Below are positions 1-5,479 of a stretch of 10,741 nucleotides of DNA, one piece after another. Both the position numbers and the translations under genes were made by a program. This stretch comes from Campylobacterales bacterium (GTDB lineage Bacteria > Campylobacterota_A > Desulfurellia > JAADFJ01): the NCBI GenBank assembly GCA_027080125.1, contig JALWSW010000220.1, positions 1 through 10,741 on the forward strand. The letters are read 5' to 3'. Positions within the stretch are counted from its first letter, which is position 1, and every line of letters starts with the position of its first letter. The notes below the pieces were generated by a model that saw only the letters and a list, made by a program, of their open reading frames with translations, was not told the origin of the DNA and made no database searches.

Positions 1-773
1 TTTATAAACAATGTTGGCGTGCCAGACACATTCACAGCTTTCCCTTCGCTTATATCTTTTGCTATAATATCTTTTACCTGTTTCGAGTCTATAAGTTTTT
101 CAATCTTATTTTTATATTTTTCAAGTTTGTTGTCTTTTAAGATTCTTTCGATTATCTCCTTATTGCTGCCTGAAAATCTGTTTCTGGTCAGATAATCGTT
201 TATCTTTTTACCTGTTGCAATGCGAACCGCCTCAGCGATTTTGGCAAGCTCCATTGCATGTTTATGAAACGGAAGCGGATAATTTTTTTCATATATTGCT
301 ACGTCATATTTTTTTGGCAGGGTGGTAAGATAAGGCCATAGACGCTTGCAGAAGGGGCATTCAAAATCGCTAAAAAGTACGACTTTTATTTTTGCTCCTT
401 TTTTGCCAAGCACCCTGTTATACGGACCAAAGCTGAATTTTTTCATATCGGTCTTGTTGAGCATCACCGCCTTTTGCTTAAGAAGATTGATTCCGGTTGC
501 CTGATCAATCAGAGCGGGAATAATCAGCTTTCCATTTACAAGATAGACGCTTTTTCTGCCTCGTATATCAATGACGACTTCTCTAAAGCCTTCAAGTTTG
601 AACGGTTTTTCGCTGATAAGCTTTACTTTGACGGGAAGCCCTCTTTTGGTGAAAAGAGACTGAAGTTTGTTTACGAACCCGTTTGCTATCTTGCTGGAAG
701 CATAACCGGAGCTTGCCGGCAGCCACAACAATGTCACAACAACAAACAATGCTGCGATTTTTGATTTACCCAT
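1..773 (-). CDS. Secreted DsbC/DsbA-family thiol:disulfide interchange protein (3' end cut by window edge)
   Basis: Read on the minus strand, an ATG at 773 opens 257 codons that run off the left edge, so the C-terminus is missing. Residues 1-25 look like a Sec signal peptide: lysines at 3 and 5, a hydrophobic core up to about 18, and probable cleavage after SGYA. Residues about 45-97 (a strand-rich stretch with GFREVVIDIRG and YLVNGKLIIPALID) resemble the N-terminal dimerisation domain of DsbC/DsbG. A thioredoxin-type domain follows, with VVLFSDFECPFCK carrying the C139-P-F-C142 active site and a cis-proline loop SGTPTLFI (P253). These proteins make or reshuffle disulfides in the periplasm. 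Isomerase versus oxidase cannot be settled because CPFC is neither the typical DsbC (CGYC) nor the typical DsbA (CPHC) motif. A GGAGG Shine-Dalgarno lies at 778-782, 4 nt before the ATG. No DsbD-like partner is in view. Confidence 0.85.
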   Translation of the reverse strand, partial: MGKSKIAALFVVVTLLWLPASSGYASSKIANGFVNKLQSLFTKRGLPVKVKLISEKPFKLEGFREVVIDIRGRKSVYLVNGKLIIPALIDQATGINLLKQKAVMLNKTDMKKFSFGPYNRVLGKKGAKIKVVLFSDFECPFCKRLWPYLTTLPKKYDVAIYEKNYPLPFHKHAMELAKIAEAVRIATGKKINDYLTRNRFSGSNKEIIERILKDNKLEKYKNKIEKLIDSKQVKDIIAKDISEGKAVNVSGTPTLFI

Positions 774-789
774 AATTCCTCCAAACGAT

Positions 790-818
790 TTGATATGTCT
801 AATCCTAAATGCTATTAT
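790..818 (+). promoter_or_regulatory. Putative sigma-70 promoter for the YbaK-like gene
   Basis: A -35 TTGATA at 790-795 and a -10 TATTAT at 813-818 are separated by 17 nt, each matching five of six consensus bases. Transcription would start near 825, about 25 nt before the GTG start codon. It overlaps the divergent promoter on the other strand, so the two may compete for polymerase. The call rests on consensus matching only. Confidence 0.5.
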
Positions 819-829
819 GAAATTGTCAA
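802..829 (-). promoter_or_regulatory. Putative sigma-70 promoter for the Dsb-family gene
   Basis: On the minus strand, a perfect -35 TTGACA (complement of 824-829) is followed after 16 nt by a weaker -10 TAGGAT (complement of 802-807, four of six consensus bases). Transcription would begin near 795, leaving a short leader that contains the GGAGG site. It overlaps the oppositely oriented promoter for the YbaK-like gene. The call rests on consensus matching only. Confidence 0.45.
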
Positions 830-849
830 ATAAAAAGGAGGAGTAAAAA

Positions 850-1317
850 GTGAAATCAGGACCGGAGAGGGTTGCGGATTCATTTGAAAAACTTGGTATA
901 AAGAGTGAGATAGTTTGCTTCGAGCAGAGCGCCAGAACGGCGATTGCTGCCGCTAAAGCCGTCGGTTGCGAACTGTCTCAGATTGCCAAAACGATTGTTT
1001 TTAAAACAAGTGACCAGTTGCCTGTTCTGGTTGTTGCATCAGGGGCAAACCGAATAGACAAAGCTTTGATATCAGATGCCTATGGAGCCAAATTGAAGAT
1101 CTCCTCTCCTGAATTTGCAAAACAGACTACAGGATTTAATATCGGAGAGGTTACCCCATTCGGACTCGTATCGGAGATGCCGGTTTTGGTGGATGAATCG
1201 CTTTTCAGATTTAATCGAATCTGGATTTCATCAGGAAGCGAGAATTCGCTTGCCCGGATAAAACCGGACGATCTGCTCAAACTTCCTATGGCAAGAAAAG
1301 TATCGGTAACAAAATAA
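850..1317 (+). CDS. YbaK/EbsC-family aminoacyl-tRNA deacylase (prolyl-tRNA editing-type protein)
   Basis: This 155-residue single-domain protein belongs to the YbaK/ProX/INS-domain superfamily. Members hydrolyse mischarged tRNAs in trans, classically Cys-tRNA(Pro) or Ala-tRNA(Pro), in the cytoplasm. The visible hallmarks are AKTIVFK with the conserved lysine K47, VVASGANRID at 61-70, the glycine-rich GFNIGEVTPFG at 95-105 and GSENS at 129-133. The length is typical of a stand-alone editing protein. The start is GTG at 850, supported by a strong AAGGAGGAG at 835-843 that leaves 8 nt from AGGAGG to the start. It is monocistronic and convergent with the flavoprotein gene downstream, 8 bp away. 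Family membership is clear. Which mischarged tRNA it edits (YbaK-like, ProXp-ala-like or other) cannot be told from motifs alone, so no gene symbol is given. Confidence 0.88.
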   Translation: MKSGPERVADSFEKLGIKSEIVCFEQSARTAIAAAKAVGCELSQIAKTIVFKTSDQLPVLVVASGANRIDKALISDAYGAKLKISSPEFAKQTTGFNIGEVTPFGLVSEMPVLVDESLFRFNRIWISSGSENSLARIKPDDLLKLPMARKVSVTK

Positions 1318-1325
1318 TATTGAAA

Positions 1326-2399
1326 TCAGTTTACGGCAGCCTCGTATTCGCTTGCAAGCGTTTTTATAAGCTCTTTTACCGACATTATTCTATCGACTCT
1401 CCAAGCGTTTGCTCCTGCAAACACATAGCCGTTTTTTAGAAATCCCTTTTGAGCGTTGTATAATGCGGATGCGATGCAGTAAAGCGGTTTGCCGTCGCAC
1501 GGTTTAAGACACTGCCATACGCATTTGTAAGGTTTTTTAAGTCCTTTTTCAACATCTTCGATGAAGCTGTTTCGTATGGCTCTGCCGGGCATTCCCACCG
1601 GAGATTGGATTATTGTTATATCTTCTTTTTTACATCTCACAAACGCTTCCTTGAACGCATCAGAGGCATCACACTCGTATGTTGCGGCAAACCGTGTTGC
1701 CATCTGAACACCTGAGGCGCCCATTTTGAGATATTTTGCAATGTCGGCTCCGGTATAGATGCCGCCTGCCGGTATAACCGGTATCGATTTGTTAAATTTT
1801 TTTTCAAATGATTTCACTATCGAAATAATCTCTGGCAGGATTTTCTCAAGCTGAAAATTTTCATCATCAATCTGCTCTCTTTTAAAACCCAAATGTCCGC
1901 CGGCAAGCGGTCCTTCGACGACAACCGCATCAGGAAGCCTGTCGTGATGGCTTATCCAATATCGGAAAATGAGATTTGTTGCCCTTGCTGAGGATACTAT
2001 CGGAACAAATTTTGTTTTGGCATTTTTTAGTATCTCTTTGGGTGCAGGATTGAGCGGAAGCCCGGCGCCTGAGATAATAATGTCAGCGCCGTTCTCAACG
2101 CTTGTTTTTACAAGATCATCAAAATCAGACATAGCCACCATTATATTTACACCGATAATGCCGCTGGTTGCGGCTTTTGCTTTTTTGAGTTCTTTTGCAA
2201 GCGCCCGCAGATTTGCCTCTTTCGGATTTTTATTGAAGTCCGGCTCAAGAAACCCGATTTCAGCAGCTGATATTACACCTACTGCGCCTTCATTAGCAAC
2301 AGCGGCGGCAAGTCCGGAAAGTGAAATACCAACACCCATACCGCCCTGGATAATCGGTATCTTTGCGACAATATCTCCTATTCTAAGATTTGGCAACAT
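1326..2399 (-). CDS. Nitronate monooxygenase / 2-nitropropane dioxygenase-like FMN protein
   Basis: This TIM-barrel FMN enzyme of the NMO/FabK-like superfamily oxidises alkyl nitronates in characterised members; many bacterial homologues have unknown substrates. Numbered from the start chosen here (357 aa), it has PIIQGGMG at about 15-22 near the first strand, VVEGPLAGGHLG at 160-171, PVIPAGGIYTGADI at 207-220 and GASGVQMATRF at 227-237, the last two forming the phosphate-binding part of the FMN site. A cysteine cluster C-x3-C-x3-C-x6-C (293, 297, 301, 308) sits in the C-terminal third. The frame stays open to an ATG at 2441, adding 14 residues. I prefer 2399 because MLPNLRIGDIVAKIPIIQGG matches how I recall relatives beginning, and because the likely promoter puts the RNA start at about 2438, after the first ATG. 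Neither ATG has a strong ribosome-binding site, so the start is uncertain. It is divergent from the desulfurase gene. The physiological substrate is unknown. Confidence 0.82.
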   Translation of the reverse strand: MLPNLRIGDIVAKIPIIQGGMGVGISLSGLAAAVANEGAVGVISAAEIGFLEPDFNKNPKEANLRALAKELKKAKAATSGIIGVNIMVAMSDFDDLVKTSVENGADIIISGAGLPLNPAPKEILKNAKTKFVPIVSSARATNLIFRYWISHHDRLPDAVVVEGPLAGGHLGFKREQIDDENFQLEKILPEIISIVKSFEKKFNKSIPVIPAGGIYTGADIAKYLKMGASGVQMATRFAATYECDASDAFKEAFVRCKKEDITIIQSPVGMPGRAIRNSFIEDVEKGLKKPYKCVWQCLKPCDGKPLYCIASALYNAQKGFLKNGYVFAGANAWRVDRIMSVKELIKTLASEYEAAVN

Positions 2400-2444
2400 C
2401 TCTCTATTTGTTAATTGCAAATTCCATAAATCATTGTACATGCA

Positions 2445-2472
2445 ATACTATACAAAATTGTCAGATTATCAA
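2445..2472 (-). promoter_or_regulatory. Putative promoter for the nitronate-monooxygenase-like gene
   Basis: On the minus strand, TTGATA (complement of 2467-2472) and TAGTAT (complement of 2445-2450) are 16 nt apart. An overlapping alternative -10, TATAGT, sits 2 bp upstream but leaves only a 14-nt spacer. Either would start RNA close to the ATG at 2441, which argues for the internal ATG at 2399 as the translation start. The call is based on consensus similarity only. Confidence 0.4.
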
Positions 2473-2476
2473 TAGT

Positions 2477-2516
2477 TTGACAATAAAAAAATATTAAGGT
2501 TTATGATTGACAATAA
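2477..2516 (+). repeat. Two direct copies of TTGACAATAA upstream of the desulfurase gene
   Basis: TTGACAATAA occurs at 2477-2486 and again at 2507-2516, exactly 30 bp apart, or about three helical turns. The second copy supplies the -35 box of the desulfurase promoter. The first has no good -10 partner at the usual distance. An inverted partner ATTGTCA lies at 2457-2463. The elements could be a duplicated promoter part or a regulator site; in such AT-rich sequence chance is also possible. Confidence 0.45.
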
Positions 2517-2534
2517 TTTCAAGGGCTTTATAAT
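2507..2534 (+). promoter_or_regulatory. Full-consensus sigma-70 promoter for the desulfurase / IscU-like unit
   Basis: TTGACA at 2507-2512 and TATAAT at 2529-2534 are both perfect consensus hexamers, separated by 16 nt. Transcription should begin near 2541, about 40 nt before the ATG at 2580. Such a strong unassisted promoter usually needs a repressor, and the inverted repeat overlapping the -10 box is a natural candidate site for one. Confidence 0.75.
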
Positions 2535-2561
2535 CTCTACTTAATAGGTAGAGATTATAAA
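2527..2561. promoter_or_regulatory. Perfect 14-bp inverted repeat over the -10 box and start point: probable operator
   Basis: Left arm TTTATAATCTCTAC (2527-2540) and right arm GTAGAGATTATAAA (2548-2561) are exact reverse complements around a 7-nt centre (2541-2547). The left arm contains the entire -10 hexamer, and the predicted RNA start falls at its inner edge. A transcript from this promoter would therefore lack the left arm and could not form the hairpin, which favours a DNA site for a dimeric regulator over an RNA structure. Iron-sulfur genes are often controlled by Rrf2/IscR-type repressors, but I do not recognise this motif as a known consensus and no regulator gene lies in the window. 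Confidence 0.6.
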
Positions 2562-2579
2562 ATTCCATGAGGTGGCAAT

Positions 2580-3878
2580 ATGGACGGACTAAAAGGATGC
2601 AGGAAAGACTTTCCGATTCTATCTGAGAAAATAGACGGAATGAATCCGATTTATTTTGACAATGCATGTATGACATTGAAGCCTGAGGCAGTTTTGAATG
2701 AAATCTGCGACTATTATCATCATTATCCTGCTTGCGGAGGCAGAAGCAGCCACAAATTTGGAAAGATTGTTGATAAAAAAATTAATGAATCAAGAGATGC
2801 AATTGCAAGTTTGATAAACGGGAATCACGATGAAATAGTTTTCACAAAAAACTGTAGCGAGGCGCTAAATCTTCTTGCCAGATCGATAAAATTTAGCAAT
2901 GATTCGATTGTTCTGACTACAGATAAGGAGCATAACTCTAATTTTATCATCTGGCGCGTATTGCAGCAGGAGAAGGTGATCAAAAAACATATCTACACTG
3001 CTGCTGATAAAGTTTTGGAAACAATCGAGAGGCTTCATAAGCATGGGGAAAAACTTTCGGTTGTGAGTTTATGTTGGGTATCGAACCTTGATGGAACATT
3101 TATTAGTGAGGAGGAGATTATTGCTATAAATAAAGGTTTGAAACAGTTTTTTCCTGATGCGCTTTTAATTCTTGATGCAGCTCAGGCTGTTATGCACAAG
3201 AGAGTTGATGTCAAAAGGCTTTCGGCAGATTTTCTGGCATTTTCTATCCATAAAATGATGGGTCCTACCGGGTTGGGTGTCTTATGGGGCAAAAAGGACA
3301 AACTTGAAAAACTTTCCCCTTTTATGACCGGTGGAGGCACGGTTGAAAGATTGGATAGCGGCAATATGCCTGTCTATCTTGATATTCCGGAGCGATTTGA
3401 AGCCGGTCTTCAACATTATGCAGGAATTTGCGGAGCGACAGCAGCGGCAAAATATATTGCAGAACTTGACCCGACCGAAATTTCGCTTTATGAATGTATG
3501 CTTAACAAATATGCCACCGAAAAGATTAAGGCTTTTGATTGCATTGAAATTCTTGGTCCTGAAGACGCTGAAAAACGTTCGGGAATATTGACCTTTTATT
3601 TTAGAAAACCGGCAACAAAACATAGTGATAATGAGCCTGATATCGATCAGAAACTTAGCGACAGGGCAAACATCATGATAAGAAAAGGGAAGTTTTGCGT
3701 TTATTCCTGGTGCTCTATTCATCGGAACGGTTTTTTCAAGATAATGCCCGGATTTGATCCTGTATTCTATCGTGCGTCATTTGCGGCATACAACACAAAA
3801 GATGAGATTGACCGATTTATAGAGGAGATGGCTCGCATTGTTGATGAGCTATCCGATCTGCCCGATTTTCCAAAATAA
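2580..3878 (+). CDS. SufS-like cysteine desulfurase (class V aminotransferase fold, PLP-dependent)
   Basis: This 432-residue fold-type-I PLP enzyme is predicted to take sulfur from cysteine as an enzyme persulfide, giving alanine. In order, it has YFDNACMTLKP at 25-34 (the N-terminal substrate loop), EHNSN at 117-121 with the ring-stacking H118, LILDAAQ at 196-202 with D199 for the pyridine nitrogen, and FSIHKMMGPTG at 221-231 with the Schiff-base lysine K225. RFEAG is at 272-276. RKGKFC at 368-373 aligns C373 with the catalytic persulfide cysteine of SufS, followed by YRASFAAYNT with a carboxylate-binding arginine at 398. Departures from typical SufS include DNAC for the usual D-[NS]-A-A, a second cysteine C378, and no HHC motif. 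GAGGTG at 2569-2574 supports the ATG. An IscU-like gene follows 6 nt later, so the two are probably co-translated as donor and acceptor. A related fold-type-I lyase activity is possible but less likely, because both the lysine and the cysteine are in place. Confidence 0.83.
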   Translation: MDGLKGCRKDFPILSEKIDGMNPIYFDNACMTLKPEAVLNEICDYYHHYPACGGRSSHKFGKIVDKKINESRDAIASLINGNHDEIVFTKNCSEALNLLARSIKFSNDSIVLTTDKEHNSNFIIWRVLQQEKVIKKHIYTAADKVLETIERLHKHGEKLSVVSLCWVSNLDGTFISEEEIIAINKGLKQFFPDALLILDAAQAVMHKRVDVKRLSADFLAFSIHKMMGPTGLGVLWGKKDKLEKLSPFMTGGGTVERLDSGNMPVYLDIPERFEAGLQHYAGICGATAAAKYIAELDPTEISLYECMLNKYATEKIKAFDCIEILGPEDAEKRSGILTFYFRKPATKHSDNEPDIDQKLSDRANIMIRKGKFCVYSWCSIHRNGFFKIMPGFDPVFYRASFAAYNTKDEIDRFIEEMARIVDELSDLPDFPK

Positions 3879-3884
3879 TCCGAA

Positions 3885-4268
3885 ATGAGTGATAAAAGAA
3901 TAAAAGAGTATTTTCAGAATCTTTTTAGCGGCAAGAATAAAAATATGGGCGTTTTGGAAAATGCCAATCTTGTTGTTGAGGGCAGGATGTGCGCTGATAA
4001 TCGCGATATGCTGTCTCTTTACGGGGTGATTGAAGAGGGCAGAGTTGTTGCCTTAAGCTATGTCTGTCGTTCATGCGATCCGTATATGTTTGTGGCTGCT
4101 GATATATTGTGCAGACTTTCCGCAGGCAAAAGCCGCAAAGATATTGACAAATTAGATAAGATAATGTATGAAGAAATACTTAAGGGGTCATCGGAGATAG
4201 GGTATGATCATTTTGTTTTAGCAAGAAGGCTGCTTTCCAGGAGTATGCGGAAGTTTGAACGGTCTTAA
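3885..4268 (+). CDS. Small IscU/SufU (NifU N-terminal)-like protein with altered cluster ligands
   Basis: This 127-residue protein aligns by eye with IscU/SufU scaffolds along most of its length: NKNMGVLENANLVVEG (about 18-33) with the NxG segment, MCAD (C36, D38) with the CGD motif, YVCRSC (C61, C64) with the YGCG segment, and AGKSRKDI (80-87) with the GKS helix. The third scaffold cysteine (C106 in E. coli IscU, HCSILA) falls at DHFVLA, giving H109 instead of cysteine. The NPRN signature is also absent. Scaffolds assemble Fe-S clusters, and SufU accepts persulfide sulfur at a zinc site; this variant could bind zinc or a cluster by Cys/Asp/His, or be a sulfur-transfer accessory. It starts 6 nt after the desulfurase stop with no clear Shine-Dalgarno, so translational coupling is likely. 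The alignment is from memory and the third-ligand assignment is tentative. Confidence 0.68.
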   Translation: MSDKRIKEYFQNLFSGKNKNMGVLENANLVVEGRMCADNRDMLSLYGVIEEGRVVALSYVCRSCDPYMFVAADILCRLSAGKSRKDIDKLDKIMYEEILKGSSEIGYDHFVLARRLLSRSMRKFERS

Positions 4269-4277
4269 ATTAAATAC

Positions 4278-4305
4278 TTGATTTTTGTAATTGAGGTGTT
4301 AGAAT
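4278..4305 (+). promoter_or_regulatory. Putative promoter for the rpsT-rplM-rpsI-argC-argJ-dnaG unit
   Basis: TTGATT at 4278-4283 (four of six) and TAGAAT at 4300-4305 (five of six) are 16 nt apart in the 70-bp gap before rpsT. RNA would start near 4312, giving a leader under 30 nt that is too short for a ribosomal-protein leader structure. No terminator hairpin is visible after the IscU-like gene, so read-through from the upstream unit is also possible. Confidence 0.45.
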
Positions 4306-4325
4306 CTCTGAAGTTTTTGAAAAAG

Positions 4326-4341
4326 AAGGAGGAATTTTTTG
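4326..4341 (+). promoter_or_regulatory. Strong ribosome-binding site fixing the TTG start of rpsT
   Basis: AAGGAGGAA at 4326-4334 contains a perfect AGGAGG, 6 nt before TTG at 4339-4341. No ATG or GTG in this frame gives the conserved S20 N-terminus AHHKS, so TTG must be the start. The near-ideal site presumably offsets the weak start codon. Confidence 0.8.
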
Positions 4342-4626
4342 GCTCATCATAAATCTACGATAAAAAGGATTAGGCAGAATAAAAAGAGATATGAAAGAAA
4401 CAGGTTTTATCGCACCAGATTGAAAAACAGCATAAAGGCTGTCAGAGAGGCGCTAAAAAATGAAAATATTGAATATTCGGCCGCGGAAGAGCTTCTCAGA
4501 AAGGCTGTATCTACTATAAACCATATTGGCTCAAAAGGGGTTATTCCCAAAAAAAGAGCAAGCAGAATTACAAGCAGACTTACATTGCTGGTAAACAGGT
4601 CGGTATCTAAAAAGAGCGCGGAATAG
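4339..4626 (+). CDS. rpsT: 30S ribosomal protein S20
   Basis: The 95-residue product is highly basic and helical, with the S20 signature near the N-terminus (M)AHHKSTIKRIRQNKKR, a central SIKAVREAL segment and the C-terminal GVIPKKRASRITSRL. S20 is a primary binder of 16S rRNA in the body of the small subunit. The start codon is TTG; E. coli rpsT also starts with UUG, where this is part of low-efficiency, autoregulated translation. It is the first gene of a plus-strand unit and is followed 14 nt later by rplM, whose Shine-Dalgarno lies in that gap. Lying directly ahead of rplM-rpsI is not the usual position for S20. Confidence 0.95.
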   Translation: MAHHKSTIKRIRQNKKRYERNRFYRTRLKNSIKAVREALKNENIEYSAAEELLRKAVSTINHIGSKGVIPKKRASRITSRLTLLVNRSVSKKSAE

Positions 4627-4640
4627 GTGAAGGAGGAGAA

Positions 4641-5081
4641 GTGCAAAGCACATTAGCTAAGAAAAATGAGATAAGCAGAAATTGGTATGTTGTTGATGCA
4701 AAAGATAAGGTTTTGGGAAGGCTTGCATCTGAGATTGCTGTTATCTTAATGGGAAAAAACAAACCCAGCTATACGCCTTTTGTGGATACGGGCGATTTTG
4801 TTGTCGTCGTAAACGCAGAAAAGGTTGTTTTAACCGGTAAAAAACTGGAAAATAAACTTTACAGACATTATTCGGGATATATGGGCGGACTGAAGGAGAC
4901 CGCCGCCAAAAGAATGCTTGAGAAGAAGCCGGAATATCTTATATGGCATGCGGTAAAAGGGATGCTTCCTAAAAACAGGCTTGCAAGACGTCTGATAACC
5001 AAATTAAAGATATATAAAGGGCAATCACATCCTCACATTGCCCAAAAGCCCAAACCATTAGAGATAGGGGGCAGAAAGTAA
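4641..5081 (+). CDS. rplM: 50S ribosomal protein L13
   Basis: The 146-residue product is clearly L13, an early-assembling protein bound to 23S rRNA. It carries NWYVVDAKDKVLGRLAS at 15-31, GKNKPSYTPFVDTGDFVVVVNA at about 38-59, the RHYSGYMGG block at 74-82 and KGMLPKNRLARRLITKLKIYKG near 105-126, ending in PLEIGGRK. Length is close to the usual 142 residues or so. The start is GTG at 4641, with AGGAGG at 4631-4636 only 4 nt away. The TAA stop shares its last base with the ATG of rpsI, the conserved partner gene, so the two are almost certainly translationally coupled. Confidence 0.97.
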   Translation: MQSTLAKKNEISRNWYVVDAKDKVLGRLASEIAVILMGKNKPSYTPFVDTGDFVVVVNAEKVVLTGKKLENKLYRHYSGYMGGLKETAAKRMLEKKPEYLIWHAVKGMLPKNRLARRLITKLKIYKGQSHPHIAQKPKPLEIGGRK

Positions 5082-5476
5082 TGGAAAACAAACGTTTTTA
5101 TGGCACCGGGCGGAGAAAGACTGCAAGCGCAAGGGTATGGATAAGTCTTGGCAAAGGGAAAACCGAGATCAATAAAAAGAGTATCGAGGATTATTTTGAA
5201 GGATATTCCGATTACATAAAAACCGTCAAAGAGCCGTTTTCAGCTGTCAATGCAGAGGCAAAGTTCGATATAAAAGCTACTGTAAAGGGAAGTGGCAAGG
5301 CTGCTCAGGCGGAGGCACTTAGACATGGAATTTCCAAGGCTCTTTTGCTTTTTGATCAGACATATAGGCAGGCGCTTAAAAGAAGAGGTTTTCTGACAAG
5401 AGATCCTCGTGCAAAAGAGCGCAAAAAATATGGTAAGAAAGGGGCAAGAGCATCGTTCCAGTGGTCTAAGCGATAG
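5081..5476 (+). CDS. rpsI: 30S ribosomal protein S9
   Basis: The 131-residue product has the S9 landmarks: FYGTGRRKTASARVWI at the N-terminus, GSGKAAQAEALRHGISKALL in the middle, LTRDPRAKERKKYGKKGARASFQWSKR at the end (given here only as the span 105-131). The C-terminal basic tail ending SKR reaches the decoding-site tRNA in the 30S head. It overlaps the rplM stop by one base, and a purine-rich AGGGGG at 5066-5071 lies 9 nt upstream of the ATG. It is followed after 3 nt by argC. Confidence 0.97.
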   Translation: MENKRFYGTGRRKTASARVWISLGKGKTEINKKSIEDYFEGYSDYIKTVKEPFSAVNAEAKFDIKATVKGSGKAAQAEALRHGISKALLLFDQTYRQALKRRGFLTRDPRAKERKKYGKKGARASFQWSKR

Positions 5477-5479
5477 GCA

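Noticed and set aside
474..764. A 96-codon plus-strand open frame at the left end
   Set aside because: It lies opposite the Dsb-family gene, which has a signal peptide, an active-site motif and a Shine-Dalgarno on the other strand.
1969..2475. A 168-codon plus-strand open frame opposite the nitronate-monooxygenase-like gene
   Set aside because: It is antisense to a clearly conserved FMN protein, has low-complexity Ser/Ala/Phe/Ile-rich composition typical of a complementary frame, and has no ribosome-binding site or family resemblance.
2457..2516. A CRISPR-like or insertion-element repeat built from the TTGACAATAA copies
   Set aside because: There are only two direct copies of 10 bp, one serving as a -35 box, with no array, no terminal inverted repeats and no transposase.
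2527..2561. A riboswitch, attenuator or intrinsic terminator formed by the 14-bp inverted repeat
   Set aside because: The predicted RNA start is at about 2541, so most of one arm would not be transcribed; there is also no T-run after the repeat and the stem is AT-rich.
3282..3722. A 146-codon minus-strand open frame inside the desulfurase gene
   Set aside because: The sense strand encodes all desulfurase motifs across this stretch, and the antisense frame shows no recognisable domain or start signal.
4269..4338. A ribosomal-protein leader RNA ahead of rpsT
   Set aside because: The probable transcript leader is under 30 nt and shows no stem-loop.
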